Shown: positions 1-7,401 of the stretch, one piece after another | Layout of the letters: the number at the start of each line of letters is the position of its first letter | How positions within the stretch are numbered: the stretch's first letter is position 1 | The notes under the pieces: generated by a model | The model's input: only the letters and a program-made list of their open reading frames with translations | Told to the model about the DNA's origin: nothing | Databases searched by the model: none | Assembly: GCA_009702205.1 (NCBI GenBank) | Contig: WLIM01000019.1 | Coordinates: 1 to 11,919 of the forward strand | DNA from: Actinomycetota bacterium | GTDB lineage: Bacteria > Actinomycetota > Actinomycetes > Nanopelagicales > Nanopelagicaceae | Direction: 5' to 3' | Length of the DNA stretch: 11,919 nt | Position numbers and translations under genes: made by a program

Positions 1-103
1 GTCTCGTGGTGCTAAAGATTAAGACTCGCAAGTGAACCTTGATTCTTATCAGAGGGTTCTATGGGGAGTGCTGCGGTTGCAACAACTGGCTAATTGTAAC
101 CTA
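1..103. other. Left-edge stretch without a supported gene
   Basis: This is the segment downstream of the gatD stop codon. On the plus strand, frame 2 is open from base 2 to a TAA at 20-22 and frame 3 is open from base 3 to a TGA at 33-35, so the tail of a convergent plus-strand gene could enter here; the reading is too short to choose between them. A ten-codon ATG frame at 61-93 has no recognisable character. I see no strong GC-rich hairpin followed by a T run, so no clear intrinsic terminator for gatD, only a weak GTTG/CAAC repeat near 75-85. Confidence 0.4.
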
Positions 104-805
104 CTAAATTACCTTGCGACGCCATGTCGCATATTTCAAAGCTAATGGATCAGTGATTTGTGCGTATTTGCGCCCTGTTGCACGCGTTAATAATAAATCT
201 GCAAATTCTGGATTGCGAGCAAGTATTGGTCCATGCATATATGTGCCGAAGATATTCCCATTTACAGCGCCATCATATTTACTATCGCCATTTCCGTGGC
301 CCGCTACAACTTTTCCAAAAGCTTGCGCTGTTGAACCCAAAATTGTGCGTCCCATATGATTTTCAAATCCAGTTAATTCAAATCCTAAAACAGTTGATGT
401 CGTCTTGATATCGCCAACTAAACGTTTTTCTCCAGGAACGCTTACAACATCTAAAAGACCTAGCCCTTGGACTTCTCTGCCATTTGCAACAAAACTATTT
501 CCAATGATTTGAAAACCAGCGCAAACCGCGAGAATTACCGCACCTCGCTCAATTGCAAAGTTAAGAATATTTAAATTATCCCCACGTTGCAGCGCCTCTA
601 GGCTTAAGAGTTGAGCAGAATCTTCTGCCCCACCTAACAAGTAAATATCGCCATTAGTTGGTAGATCATCGTTATATGAGACATCAATGATGTTCGCAGT
701 AATCCCATGAAATTTTGCGCGGAATTCTAAAACTTCAGCATTACCTTGATCGCCATAAGTTCCAAGAAGTTCGTTGTGAATTCGCACAATTCTTATCTGA
801 CTCAT
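104..805 (-). CDS. gatD: Lipid II isoglutaminyl synthase, glutamine amidotransferase subunit GatD
   Basis: GatD releases ammonia from glutamine and passes it to MurT, which uses it to amidate the alpha-carboxyl of D-Glu in the lipid II stem peptide, giving D-isoglutamine; the complex acts at the cytoplasmic face of the membrane. The 233-residue protein is a single class I, CobB/CobQ-type amidotransferase domain of normal family length. Visible landmarks are an LLGGAED loop at 56-62, the nucleophile elbow VCAGFQIIG with Cys95, and a YMHGP motif with catalytic His191. Arg128, in the segment GEKRLVGD, falls at the position of the arginine reported to matter for glutamine handling in Staphylococcus aureus GatD. 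The ATG start overlaps the murT stop by four bases (ATGA), and a GGTG stretch about seven bases upstream can serve as a weak ribosome site. Overlap and partner identity make translational coupling with murT very likely. Cobyric acid synthase is excluded by the short length and the MurT neighbour. Confidence 0.95.
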   Translation of the reverse strand: MSQIRIVRIHNELLGTYGDQGNAEVLEFRAKFHGITANIIDVSYNDDLPTNGDIYLLGGAEDSAQLLSLEALQRGDNLNILNFAIERGAVILAVCAGFQIIGNSFVANGREVQGLGLLDVVSVPGEKRLVGDIKTTSTVLGFELTGFENHMGRTILGSTAQAFGKVVAGHGNGDSKYDGAVNGNIFGTYMHGPILARNPEFADLLLTRATGRKYAQITDPLALKYATWRRKVI

Positions 806-1935
806 GAATTCACCAACTCATGAAAAGCGGTGTATGCAGCTAAAACATGAACGTCCGAGCCTTTTTCAAATTTAGCTATCGCATCGGCAAAGTTCGAAGT
901 GATTTCTGCTTCTATGCCTTCAACATGCAATCTATAAGCAATATCTAGCGCCCGTTCACCGCAAACCACCACATGCTTTCCAGAGAGCGTGGCGAATGAA
1001 ATATCCCAGAGCCAAGATGTATCAATTCCATCTACTTCTCTTGCATTCACAATCAAAACTGCATTTAAACCTGTAACTGATTTAAGTGCTTCACTCCACG
1101 ATGCTGGGTTCTTAGCTAAGCGAATGCTTGCTTTAACTCCTTTGTAGATTTGGTCAACGCTGCGTTCTAGTGATTTTTCATCGATGGCAATTGGCTTAGC
1201 ACCAAACAATTCTCCAATGACATTTGCCATCGTTGCATTTCTATAAGCAGCGCTTCCTGAATCAAAACTTTGATCTGGATTTGAATTAGTTAAGCCACAA
1301 CTACACTTGAAATTATTGCGGTTCCATTTCAAATACTTTCCGCAAGATGGGCAAACTGCGCCATCTTGATGCTTGCGCCCACCAAATGAAATTCGCTGCG
1401 CTTGTGCAGCGCTATTTAGTGCATGAGCGACGAATGGATCGTCGATGTCACCTACGAAAAGCGTCTCCGGTGCGCCTTGTGCGCTTGCAGCCCAGCGATC
1501 TGCAACGCGTTTAACTTCGTGCATGCGATGTAGTTGATCTCTAGTTAGGTTTAACAGAAGAACTGCCTTTGGTTTTGCTTCTTCAATGATTCGAGAGAGA
1601 TGTAATTCGTCCACTTCTAAAACCGCGTAATCTGACTTGTTCATAAGTGCAGCCGCTACCCCGCGCTCTAAATTAGAACCGGAAGGACTTGTTGCTACTG
1701 AACCCAATTTTGAAATTATCGAAACTAAAGCTTTCGTAGTTGAAGTTTTTCCATTCGTTCCAGAAACACAAATAATCTTCTTATCCTTAGCTAATTCAGA
1801 GATTGCCTTTGGATAAAGCGCCAAGAGAACGCGCCCGGCAATGGTTTCACCTGATCTTCGCAGTAATTTTTTTGAGAGTAGCGCAGCTAATTTTGCAATA
1901 AGGATTGAAAGTTTTAGTCGCACAATCGCCCCCAT
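802..1935 (-). CDS. murT: Lipid II isoglutaminyl synthase, Mur ligase-like subunit MurT
   Basis: MurT is the ATP-dependent ligase half of the MurT-GatD complex: it activates the D-Glu carboxylate of lipid II and aminates it with ammonia from GatD. The 377-residue protein begins with a hydrophobic/basic helix (about 5-45), then a Mur ligase central domain with the P-loop GTNGKTSTT (59-67) and the acidic motif EVDELH (107-112). A small cysteine ribbon follows (Cys195, Cys198, Cys211, Cys213), presumably binding zinc. The C-terminal DUF1727-type domain carries NPASWSE (276-282) and DGIDTSWLWD (302-311), the latter characteristic of MurT. Length is slightly short for the family. The ATG at 1935 has AGGA only two or three bases upstream, too close for a normal ribosome site. 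An in-frame GTG at 1923-1921 (codon 5) has a GGGGG run about five bases before it and is a credible alternative start. The gene follows the tRNA by 27 bases and overlaps gatD by ATGA. Confidence 0.94.
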   Translation of the reverse strand: MGAIVRLKLSILIAKLAALLSKKLLRRSGETIAGRVLLALYPKAISELAKDKKIICVSGTNGKTSTTKALVSIISKLGSVATSPSGSNLERGVAAALMNKSDYAVLEVDELHLSRIIEEAKPKAVLLLNLTRDQLHRMHEVKRVADRWAASAQGAPETLFVGDIDDPFVAHALNSAAQAQRISFGGRKHQDGAVCPSCGKYLKWNRNNFKCSCGLTNSNPDQSFDSGSAAYRNATMANVIGELFGAKPIAIDEKSLERSVDQIYKGVKASIRLAKNPASWSEALKSVTGLNAVLIVNAREVDGIDTSWLWDISFATLSGKHVVVCGERALDIAYRLHVEGIEAEITSNFADAIAKFEKGSDVHVLAAYTAFHELVNS

Positions 1936-1962
1936 ATTCCTAACTGACTACAGTTTTTAGCG

Positions 1963-2034
1963 AGCCCCTGGTCGGGATCGAACCGACGATCTGCTCGTTA
2001 CGAATGAGCTGCTCTACCACTGAGCCACAGAGGC
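1963..2034 (-). tRNA. tRNA-Thr, anticodon CGT
   Basis: The minus strand folds into a full 72-base cloverleaf. The acceptor stem gcctctg/caggggc is complete with one G-U type pair. The D stem is gctc/gagc, the anticodon stem gctca/cgagc encloses the loop TTCGTAA, and the T arm is gtcgg-TTCGATC-ccgac. The anticodon CGT (complement of plus-strand 2000-2002) reads the threonine codon ACG. The first two acceptor pairs G1-C72 and C2-G71 and anticodon bases G35 and U36 agree with known threonyl-tRNA synthetase identity elements. The discriminator is U73, and CCA is not encoded (CGC follows), so it must be added enzymatically. The last anticodon-stem pair, 31-39, is an A-C mismatch. The gene sits 14 bases after the VOC gene stop and 27 bases before murT. 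Confidence 0.96.
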
Positions 2035-2048
2035 GCGAGTGAATTCTT

Positions 2049-2696
2049 TTAATCTACTCGAACTATTCCTGTCGGAGTTGCAAGATGAACTGCAACAATT
2101 CCAGAATCGCCATCGTTAGCAGATGCATCTACCCATTCAACTTCAATGTCGCTTCCGATTGCTTTCTCTAGATCTGAACCGATCCATTCTGAGATTGTTT
2201 TTTCATCGCCAGCAATTTCAACTTTAACAATCTTTGAAATAGCTTTTCCATCTGTTGAAGGGTGTGAAAGAGTCAACCATTGAATAAAGAATGGAAGTTG
2301 CTTATCTGTAAGTAATTCCAAAATACCAATCTGCTTCCAAGATAAATCATTTCCATCTGGTTTTGTGCGGTGACCCTCTACTGCTGGTCGCCCTAAACGA
2401 GATTCAATTGGTGAAATATCTTCACTTGCTAGAACCCAAGTTAACCAACCGCCGCCTTCTGCTGCGCGCTTTGAAACGGCTTTACCAAATGGTGATGAAT
2501 CCGCAGCTGGGTGATCAAGTGGACAAACAACTTCTATGTAATGACCATTTTGTAATGGCAATGTGAAGTTACGAGTTCCGAATCTTGGGTGAACCCCGCC
2601 ATCAACGAAGGTGCTGCCTAAACGGGAGCCAAGACGTTGCACGGTATCTGCAAGTTGGTCATGTGAAGTTACATATGAGACATGGTCTAAACGCAT
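2049..2696 (-). CDS. VOC/glyoxalase-like domain protein
   Basis: This 215-residue soluble protein has no signal peptide or membrane segment. It resembles the glyoxalase-like branch of the vicinal oxygen chelate superfamily (the Glyoxalase_3 type). It opens with the beta strand MRLDHVSYVT carrying His5, continues with a GVHPRFGTRNF segment (34-44), and has the strand GHYIEVVCPLDHP (51-63) with Glu55, a usual metal-ligand position in VOC proteins. A second, weaker alpha/beta half (about 153-215) ends in a strand VAVHLATPTGIVRVD typical of the fold. Family members include metal-dependent lyases, isomerases and dioxygenases, but also non-enzymatic binding proteins, and no substrate can be named from this sequence. 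It lies 29 bases after the TAP-like hydrolase gene and 14 bases before the tRNA, on the same strand. No ribosome site precedes the ATG, only CCCC, so the message may be leaderless. Confidence 0.8.
   Translation of the reverse strand: MRLDHVSYVTSHDQLADTVQRLGSRLGSTFVDGGVHPRFGTRNFTLPLQNGHYIEVVCPLDHPAADSSPFGKAVSKRAAEGGGWLTWVLASEDISPIESRLGRPAVEGHRTKPDGNDLSWKQIGILELLTDKQLPFFIQWLTLSHPSTDGKAISKIVKVEIAGDEKTISEWIGSDLEKAIGSDIEVEWVDASANDGDSGIVAVHLATPTGIVRVD
2051..2056 (-). promoter_or_regulatory. Possible -10 element for the tRNA-Thr gene
   Basis: The minus strand reads TAGATT here, fitting the actinobacterial -10 consensus TAnnnT, and would place a transcription start about nine bases before the mature tRNA 5' end. 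It overlaps the stop codon of the VOC gene. No convincing -35 hexamer lies at 16-18 bases, so this is only a candidate; read-through from upstream genes with processing by RNase P is an equal alternative. Confidence 0.2.
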
Positions 2697-2702
2697 GGGG
2701 AA

Positions 2703-2708
2703 ATAATG
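2703..2708 (-). promoter_or_regulatory. Possible leaderless-promoter -10 before the VOC gene
   Basis: The minus strand reads CATTAT at -12 to -7 relative to the VOC gene ATG, the position expected of a -10 box when transcription starts at the first base of the start codon. It matches four of six bases of TATAAT. Because the ATG is preceded by CCCC with no ribosome-binding motif, a leaderless transcript would explain initiation. No good -35 hexamer is visible in the 3' end of the preceding gene. Confidence 0.2.
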
Positions 2709-2725
2709 CCGTATATCAAATGGTG

Positions 2726-4198
2726 CTAATTACCACTTTGGGCGCAAATAAGGGGGACTGAGGGAATTTTTCCCGTTAAAAAGTAGCTATCGACCGCTGC
2801 ATCGACACATTTATTGCCCCGATTGTGGCCGGTATGCCCCTCGCCTTTTAGGGTCACAAGAGTGGCCTTTGAAAATGATTTAACTAATTCTTCTGCCCAC
2901 TTGTAAGGGGTTGCTGGGTCACCTGTTACACCAATAATTAATAGTGGCGACGTGTTTATCTTTGTAAGTGAAATGTTTGGCAACTGTGGTTTTGCTTTCC
3001 AATATTTACATGGCAGGCCAGCAAAACCTAAATATGGTCCAAAGATTGGAGAGCTTTTCTTAAATTCTTCTTGATCAGATGCCATTTGTGCGATGCTCCG
3101 ATTTTCTTGCCAATCTAAGCATGTGATCATTATCGAAATATCACCCTGATTAGTATAGAAATTTCCTGCAGAATCACGATTGTTATATTCATCAGCAAGT
3201 TGCAGAAGTTTTATTGGGTTATCTTTAACTATTGCGCTATGAAGCGCCTCTGTTAATTCTGGCCAACCGGTTTTCACATCATAAAGAGATTGTGCAAGTG
3301 CTGTGATGATTAGAGATTGTGATAAGGCTCTTTGCGATTTAGTAATTAGCGGTTTATCTTCTGACTTGTGTATGAAGTCCAATATTTGATTAAGTGAAAT
3401 TTTTTTGTTCTTAACTAAATAATTTCTGAGTGCAGAATCAAAACCAATCGCTTGTGCCAACTCTTGATCGCGCAACGATGCATTAGGTGCCACTGCGCCA
3501 TCCAATACAAACTTCCCAACCTTCTTTGGAAATAGCGCCGCATATAGAGTTCCAAGATAAGTTCCATAACTTTTACCTAAGTAGTTCAACTTGCTCATGC
3601 CAAGAATGCTGCGCAACATGTCCATGTCTTTTGCGGCTTCAAGAGTGCTGTAATGGCCAAGTTTTACGCCTGCGGCTTCTGCGCATTTACTAGCAAAGCT
3701 CTTTGAGATTTCAATTAATTTAGCTATCTCGCCCGAACTGCCACCAGTTGCATCTGCGTCCAAGAACTCATCTTCTTCGCTATTTGTAAGACAACGAATA
3801 GGTTGCGAATTGTTTATGCCCCGTGGGTCAAAGCCAACGATGTCATAGCGCTTATAGATTTTGGAGGAAACTATAGATTCGGCATTGAATGCATAATCTG
3901 TAGCTGATCCGCCAGGGCCACCTGGATTAACTAGTAGAGCACCAACACGATTTTTCGTATCCGTAGCACGGTGACGAAGAACTTTGAGATTAAAGCTTTG
4001 GTCAGTTATTTTCTCGTAATCAACCGGAACTTTAAAAGTGGCACATTCAAAACCGTTATAACAATCTTTCCAATCTAGATTCTGAGCATAATATTTTTCG
4101 AGTGTCCAAGTCTTAGGTTTAGTAATTTGGATAAAACCAAGAAGAGCAACTGCTATTACTAAGAGAGCGCTAAGCCAAAATTTATTTCTAGATATCAC
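2726..4198 (-). CDS. Secreted or membrane-anchored TAP-like alpha/beta hydrolase (tripeptidyl aminopeptidase family)
   Basis: This is a serine hydrolase of the actinobacterial tripeptidyl-aminopeptidase/SlpD-SlpE group, which typically removes short peptides from the N-terminus of proteins or peptides outside the cell. Residues 7-25 form one hydrophobic segment after a basic start. There is no lipobox cysteine and no clear AxA cleavage site, so it may be a signal anchor rather than a cleaved peptide. The alpha/beta hydrolase core shows the oxyanion segment NPGGPGGSA (91-99), GFDPRG (122-127), the nucleophile elbow GKSYG with Ser210, and a C-terminal TAP-like domain with Asp427 (TGDPATPY) and His455 (GEGHTGH). 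Cysteines at 46/52, 136/172 and 360/397 suggest disulfides and an extracytoplasmic location. At 490 residues it has the family's usual length. It starts with GTG inside a GTGA overlap with the holB stop and has no ribosome site of its own, so translation is probably coupled to holB. It looks more A+T-rich than its neighbours. The true substrate is unknown. Confidence 0.88.
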   Translation of the reverse strand: MISRNKFWLSALLVIAVALLGFIQITKPKTWTLEKYYAQNLDWKDCYNGFECATFKVPVDYEKITDQSFNLKVLRHRATDTKNRVGALLVNPGGPGGSATDYAFNAESIVSSKIYKRYDIVGFDPRGINNSQPIRCLTNSEEDEFLDADATGGSSGEIAKLIEISKSFASKCAEAAGVKLGHYSTLEAAKDMDMLRSILGMSKLNYLGKSYGTYLGTLYAALFPKKVGKFVLDGAVAPNASLRDQELAQAIGFDSALRNYLVKNKKISLNQILDFIHKSEDKPLITKSQRALSQSLIITALAQSLYDVKTGWPELTEALHSAIVKDNPIKLLQLADEYNNRDSAGNFYTNQGDISIMITCLDWQENRSIAQMASDQEEFKKSSPIFGPYLGFAGLPCKYWKAKPQLPNISLTKINTSPLLIIGVTGDPATPYKWAEELVKSFSKATLVTLKGEGHTGHNRGNKCVDAAVDSYFLTGKIPSVPLICAQSGN

Positions 4199-5346
4199 TT
4201 CAAAGAGACCATTAAAGCTTCGATGGTCAAAAGTGGTGCGGCGTTGTGTGACAAGTTTGTCCTTGCACTCATGATTGCTTCTAATTTTCTGAGTGTCGCT
4301 TGCGGTGTTGAATTATTTGCAATCTGCGTAATCTCAGTAATTAAATCGGTGTTTATTAACGATTCCAAAGAGTTTGATTGAACCAGCAGAATATCTCGAA
4401 ATAGAGTAGCAATATCTAAAAGTGCACGATCTAAATAATCTCTGACCATTCTTGTAGTTCTAGATTTTTGCTCTTTCTCCAACTCTTTTACAATCTTGGC
4501 GCCGCCTTGGGTTAATTTAGAACCTTGTTGTCCCCAAGCCTCTTTAAGTGCAGACATTTCCGCGCCATCTCGCCGCTCTGCATCTTCTTCTGCTTCTGCC
4601 TTTGCCGCTTCGACAAGAACTTGTGCGGCTTTAAATGCAGATGAAACATCAGTTATTAATAGGGAAATCTTCAAGATTGCTTCTCGTCTAGATCTTGCCT
4701 CACCGCTATTGGCTAAGTGGCGAGCTCTCCCGATATGACCTTGTGACGCGCGAGCAGCAAAATTCGCCATTGCTGGCGTAACGGCTTCAGCTTCAAGCAA
4801 AGCTGCGACTGCAGATGTTGATGGCGTTCTTAAAACTAGGCTACGAGTTCGAGAACGAATGGTTGGAAGAACATCCGTTGCACTTGGCGCACATAAAAGC
4901 CAAACCGTTCGCAATCCTGGCTCTTCAATTGCTTTAAGGAGCGCATTCGCCGCAGATTCAGTTAGCCGATCTGCATCTTCAATTACTACAACCCGATAAT
5001 TTCCTACTGACGGGCTCCACGATGCTCGAGTTATAAGCTCTCGAACTTCATCAATTTTTATCGAAAGACCTTCAGTCTTAACAAGTTCTACATCTGCGTG
5101 AACGCCTTTGATCGCTGTTTTGCAATCAGTGCACTTATTACATCCGCCATCTTTGCAAACAAGTGCGGCGGCAAATGCAAGTGCGGCATTACTGCGACCC
5201 GAACCAGGTGGGCCAGTAAATAACCAAGCATGTGTCATCTCTTGTGATTCATTGCTGTCATCTTTAGATGCTTCTACCGCCTCATTAAGCACAGAGATGA
5301 CGTGGTCTTGATCAATCAATAAATTGAATACGGAATCAATGTTCAC
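4195..5346 (-). CDS. holB: DNA polymerase III delta-prime subunit (clamp loader)
   Basis: Delta-prime is the stator subunit of the clamp loader that opens the sliding clamp and places it on primed DNA. The 383-residue protein has an N-terminal AAA+ domain with a P-loop-like GPPGSGRS (45-52) in which arginine replaces the catalytic lysine, as in many ATPase-inactive or weakly active delta-prime proteins. Four cysteines (64, 69, 72, 75) form the zinc module typical of DnaX and delta-prime. The VVIEDADRLTE strand (120-130) is followed by NALLKAIEEP (134-143), and a sensor region reads IRSRTRSL (163-170), where the SRC signature has become SRT. A charged, alanine/glutamate-rich insertion (about 245-300) separates the AAA+ part from the C-terminal collar domain, a feature I associate with actinobacterial members. 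DnaX is unlikely because the P-loop lysine is absent and the protein is short. The GTG start lies in a GTGA overlap with the preceding tmk fusion gene; a weak AGAAG precedes it. Confidence 0.93.
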   Translation of the reverse strand: MNIDSVFNLLIDQDHVISVLNEAVEASKDDSNESQEMTHAWLFTGPPGSGRSNAALAFAAALVCKDGGCNKCTDCKTAIKGVHADVELVKTEGLSIKIDEVRELITRASWSPSVGNYRVVVIEDADRLTESAANALLKAIEEPGLRTVWLLCAPSATDVLPTIRSRTRSLVLRTPSTSAVAALLEAEAVTPAMANFAARASQGHIGRARHLANSGEARSRREAILKISLLITDVSSAFKAAQVLVEAAKAEAEEDAERRDGAEMSALKEAWGQQGSKLTQGGAKIVKELEKEQKSRTTRMVRDYLDRALLDIATLFRDILLVQSNSLESLINTDLITEITQIANNSTPQATLRKLEAIMSARTNLSHNAAPLLTIEALMVSLK

Positions 5347-7388
5347 TGTCTTCTAAAACGTTTCTTCTCATTTTGGTTCTGAGACAGAAGTGGGATCTGT
5401 AGAACTCTCTCAATAATTTGTTCATGAATAACAGATTTATCTTGAGTTGCATCAACAACGAAATATCTCTCGGGGTCAGAATTCGCAATATTTAAAAACT
5501 CTTGACGAATGCGTTCGTGAAAAGCCAGTGGCTCTGCTTCTAGGCGATCAAGTGATTTCAATCTAGATAAACCCACTTCTGCTGGAATATCCATCACGAC
5601 TGTGAGAGTTGGCGCTAAGTTCTCAGTTGCCCAACGTGAAATTCTTGCTACTTCTGATGGTTGAAGAACTCGACCTGCTCCTTGATATGCAACAGATGAA
5701 TCTAAATATCTATCAGAAATAACAACTTCCCCAGCTTCAAGGGCTGGTCTAATTAATGAATAAACATGATGCGCACGATCTGCTGCATACATCAACGCTT
5801 CGGCACGAGGTGAAATATTTCCGGTCTGATTATCAAGAAGAATTTCTCGTAGTTTTTTCCCAAGAGGAGTGCCGCCGGGTTCACGACTTAGTAAAACTTT
5901 TTCACCTTTTGATTCTAGAAAAGTTTTAAGCAACTCAGTCTGGGTAGATTTTCCAGAACCTTCGCCACCTTCAAAAGAGATAAAAACACCAGTGTGTGTT
6001 GCACCCGTAATTCCACCGAGTTCACCGCGTGATGCTGCGAGGATATCTGACCAAAGCGAAACTGTTGGTCGATCTCGCATCGTTCGATATGAAATTGTTC
6101 CTACGGTGACACCAATTATTCCAGCCGCTAACATCGTAAAGGCTGCGCCGTTGTAGGTAACTTCAAAGTTTTCAAATTTAAAAGTGTGGCGACCAATTGC
6201 AGCGGCAATTACCGGCGCAATTGCAAGGACCAAAACGAGTGAGACTCTTATTAGAGATTGAACGAATGCGAATGTCCGCCCGCGTACTTCATCTGCTACT
6301 TCTAGACCAAGCATTGTGAAGCCACTTACCCAAGAGACTCCAGCGAATGCGCCCAAAATGATTGTAATAAAAATTGCTAAAACTAAGTTTGTAATTAGCG
6401 CCAACAAGATAAGGAAGAAGGAGGAGATAGTTAACGCCGCACCAAAAATTCTGCGACGTGAAAATTGCGCAAAGACCTTTGGGCCAAGCGATATTCCCAG
6501 TGCTAGGCCAGCAAACACTGCGCCGAAGAGAATTCCGTATGCGGCATCTCCCGCATTCAAATCACCAACAAATGTTCTAGCTAGGCCAATCACCGCGCCA
6601 GCTGCAAAGAATGCACCAAGCATTCCAAAAATTAAACCTCTAATAACTTTAGATCCACTGACAAATTTGAATCCCTCAAATAATGACTTACCGATATTTT
6701 CATTAGCTGTGGACTTACTCGCAGCTCCCTTTGGGATTTCTCGCAACCTATAAACAATCCAAGCTGTATATAGGAATGAAATTGCATCAATATAAAGTGC
6801 AATATCTGATGTTGATGAATATCCAGCTGGTAAAAATTTTGAAACAGCAGTTGAGACGAGAGCTAATAATGAGAAAACAATTGCTGCGATGGGAGCTGTT
6901 CCATATGCGGCGAGAAGTGAAACTTGGTTTGCACTCTCTAATTTATTCTTAGGAACCATATTTGGAACTGTTGCTTCTTTTGCTGGTGACCAGAAAAGCG
7001 TGAAGCATTCAACCAAAACAGTTGCGGTATATAGCCAGAAATAATTTCCAACTATTGGTATCGATAAATAAAGTCCGAAACGGAATATGTCGCAGAAAAT
7101 CATTAGCCTTCTGCGATCAAAGCGGTCTGCAATCACTCCAGCTATTGGGCCAAGTATTACTGCAGGCAATAGTCGGACAATGAAAACACCTGCAATTGCA
7201 AAGTTAGCTTTTGAATAGTTTCCATTTGAAAGTTCTTGTGCCATTGCAGTTGTTGCAAGCAATCCAAGCCAATCACCAAATGAAGAGAAAGCCATTGAAT
7301 TCCAAAGTTTTCTAAAAGCTGGAATTGCTAAAACACTTCTGCTCTCTGAAGCTGCGGGGGCCGCAGGATATGGAAGTGAATTTGGCAT
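5343..7388 (-). CDS. tmk: Fusion protein: MFS-like membrane domain plus thymidylate kinase
   Basis: One uninterrupted frame of 681 codons joins two domains. Residues about 20-440 are a major facilitator-like membrane domain with roughly ten to twelve hydrophobic segments. It contains ADRFDRRR (87-94) after the second or third helix, matching the conserved MFS cytoplasmic loop, and SRRRIFGA at 310-317 is the counterpart in the second half. Residues about 465-670 are a complete dTMP kinase, which phosphorylates dTMP to dTDP in the dTTP pathway: P-loop FEGGEGSGKST (472-482), REPGGTP (502-508), DRYLDSSVAYQG (559-570) and a lid region DRLEAEPLAFHERIR (614-628). The kinase is about 210 residues, the normal size, and all key motifs are intact. 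It is probably held at the cytoplasmic membrane face. I recall similar fusions as the usual tmk form in Streptomyces and other actinobacteria, next to topA and holB as here. Whether the membrane half transports anything is unknown. The ATG start is 13 bases after topA with only a weak TAGG upstream. Confidence 0.92.
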   Translation of the reverse strand: MPNSLPYPAAPAASESRSVLAIPAFRKLWNSMAFSSFGDWLGLLATTAMAQELSNGNYSKANFAIAGVFIVRLLPAVILGPIAGVIADRFDRRRLMIFCDIFRFGLYLSIPIVGNYFWLYTATVLVECFTLFWSPAKEATVPNMVPKNKLESANQVSLLAAYGTAPIAAIVFSLLALVSTAVSKFLPAGYSSTSDIALYIDAISFLYTAWIVYRLREIPKGAASKSTANENIGKSLFEGFKFVSGSKVIRGLIFGMLGAFFAAGAVIGLARTFVGDLNAGDAAYGILFGAVFAGLALGISLGPKVFAQFSRRRIFGAALTISSFFLILLALITNLVLAIFITIILGAFAGVSWVSGFTMLGLEVADEVRGRTFAFVQSLIRVSLVLVLAIAPVIAAAIGRHTFKFENFEVTYNGAAFTMLAAGIIGVTVGTISYRTMRDRPTVSLWSDILAASRGELGGITGATHTGVFISFEGGEGSGKSTQTELLKTFLESKGEKVLLSREPGGTPLGKKLREILLDNQTGNISPRAEALMYAADRAHHVYSLIRPALEAGEVVISDRYLDSSVAYQGAGRVLQPSEVARISRWATENLAPTLTVVMDIPAEVGLSRLKSLDRLEAEPLAFHERIRQEFLNIANSDPERYFVVDATQDKSVIHEQIIERVLQIPLLSQNQNEKKRFRRQ

Positions 7389-7401
7389 GGGTTAAGCCTA
7401 C

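Noticed and set aside
61..93. Ten-codon plus-strand frame beginning ATGGGG at the left edge
   Set aside because: It is too short and has no ribosome site or recognisable product.
5869..6753. Plus-strand open frames opposite the MFS-Tmk gene (5869-6156 and 6316-6753)
   Set aside because: They lie fully antisense to a well-supported gene, have no recognisable domain, and their proline/lysine/alanine-rich composition is what the complement of a membrane-protein gene produces.
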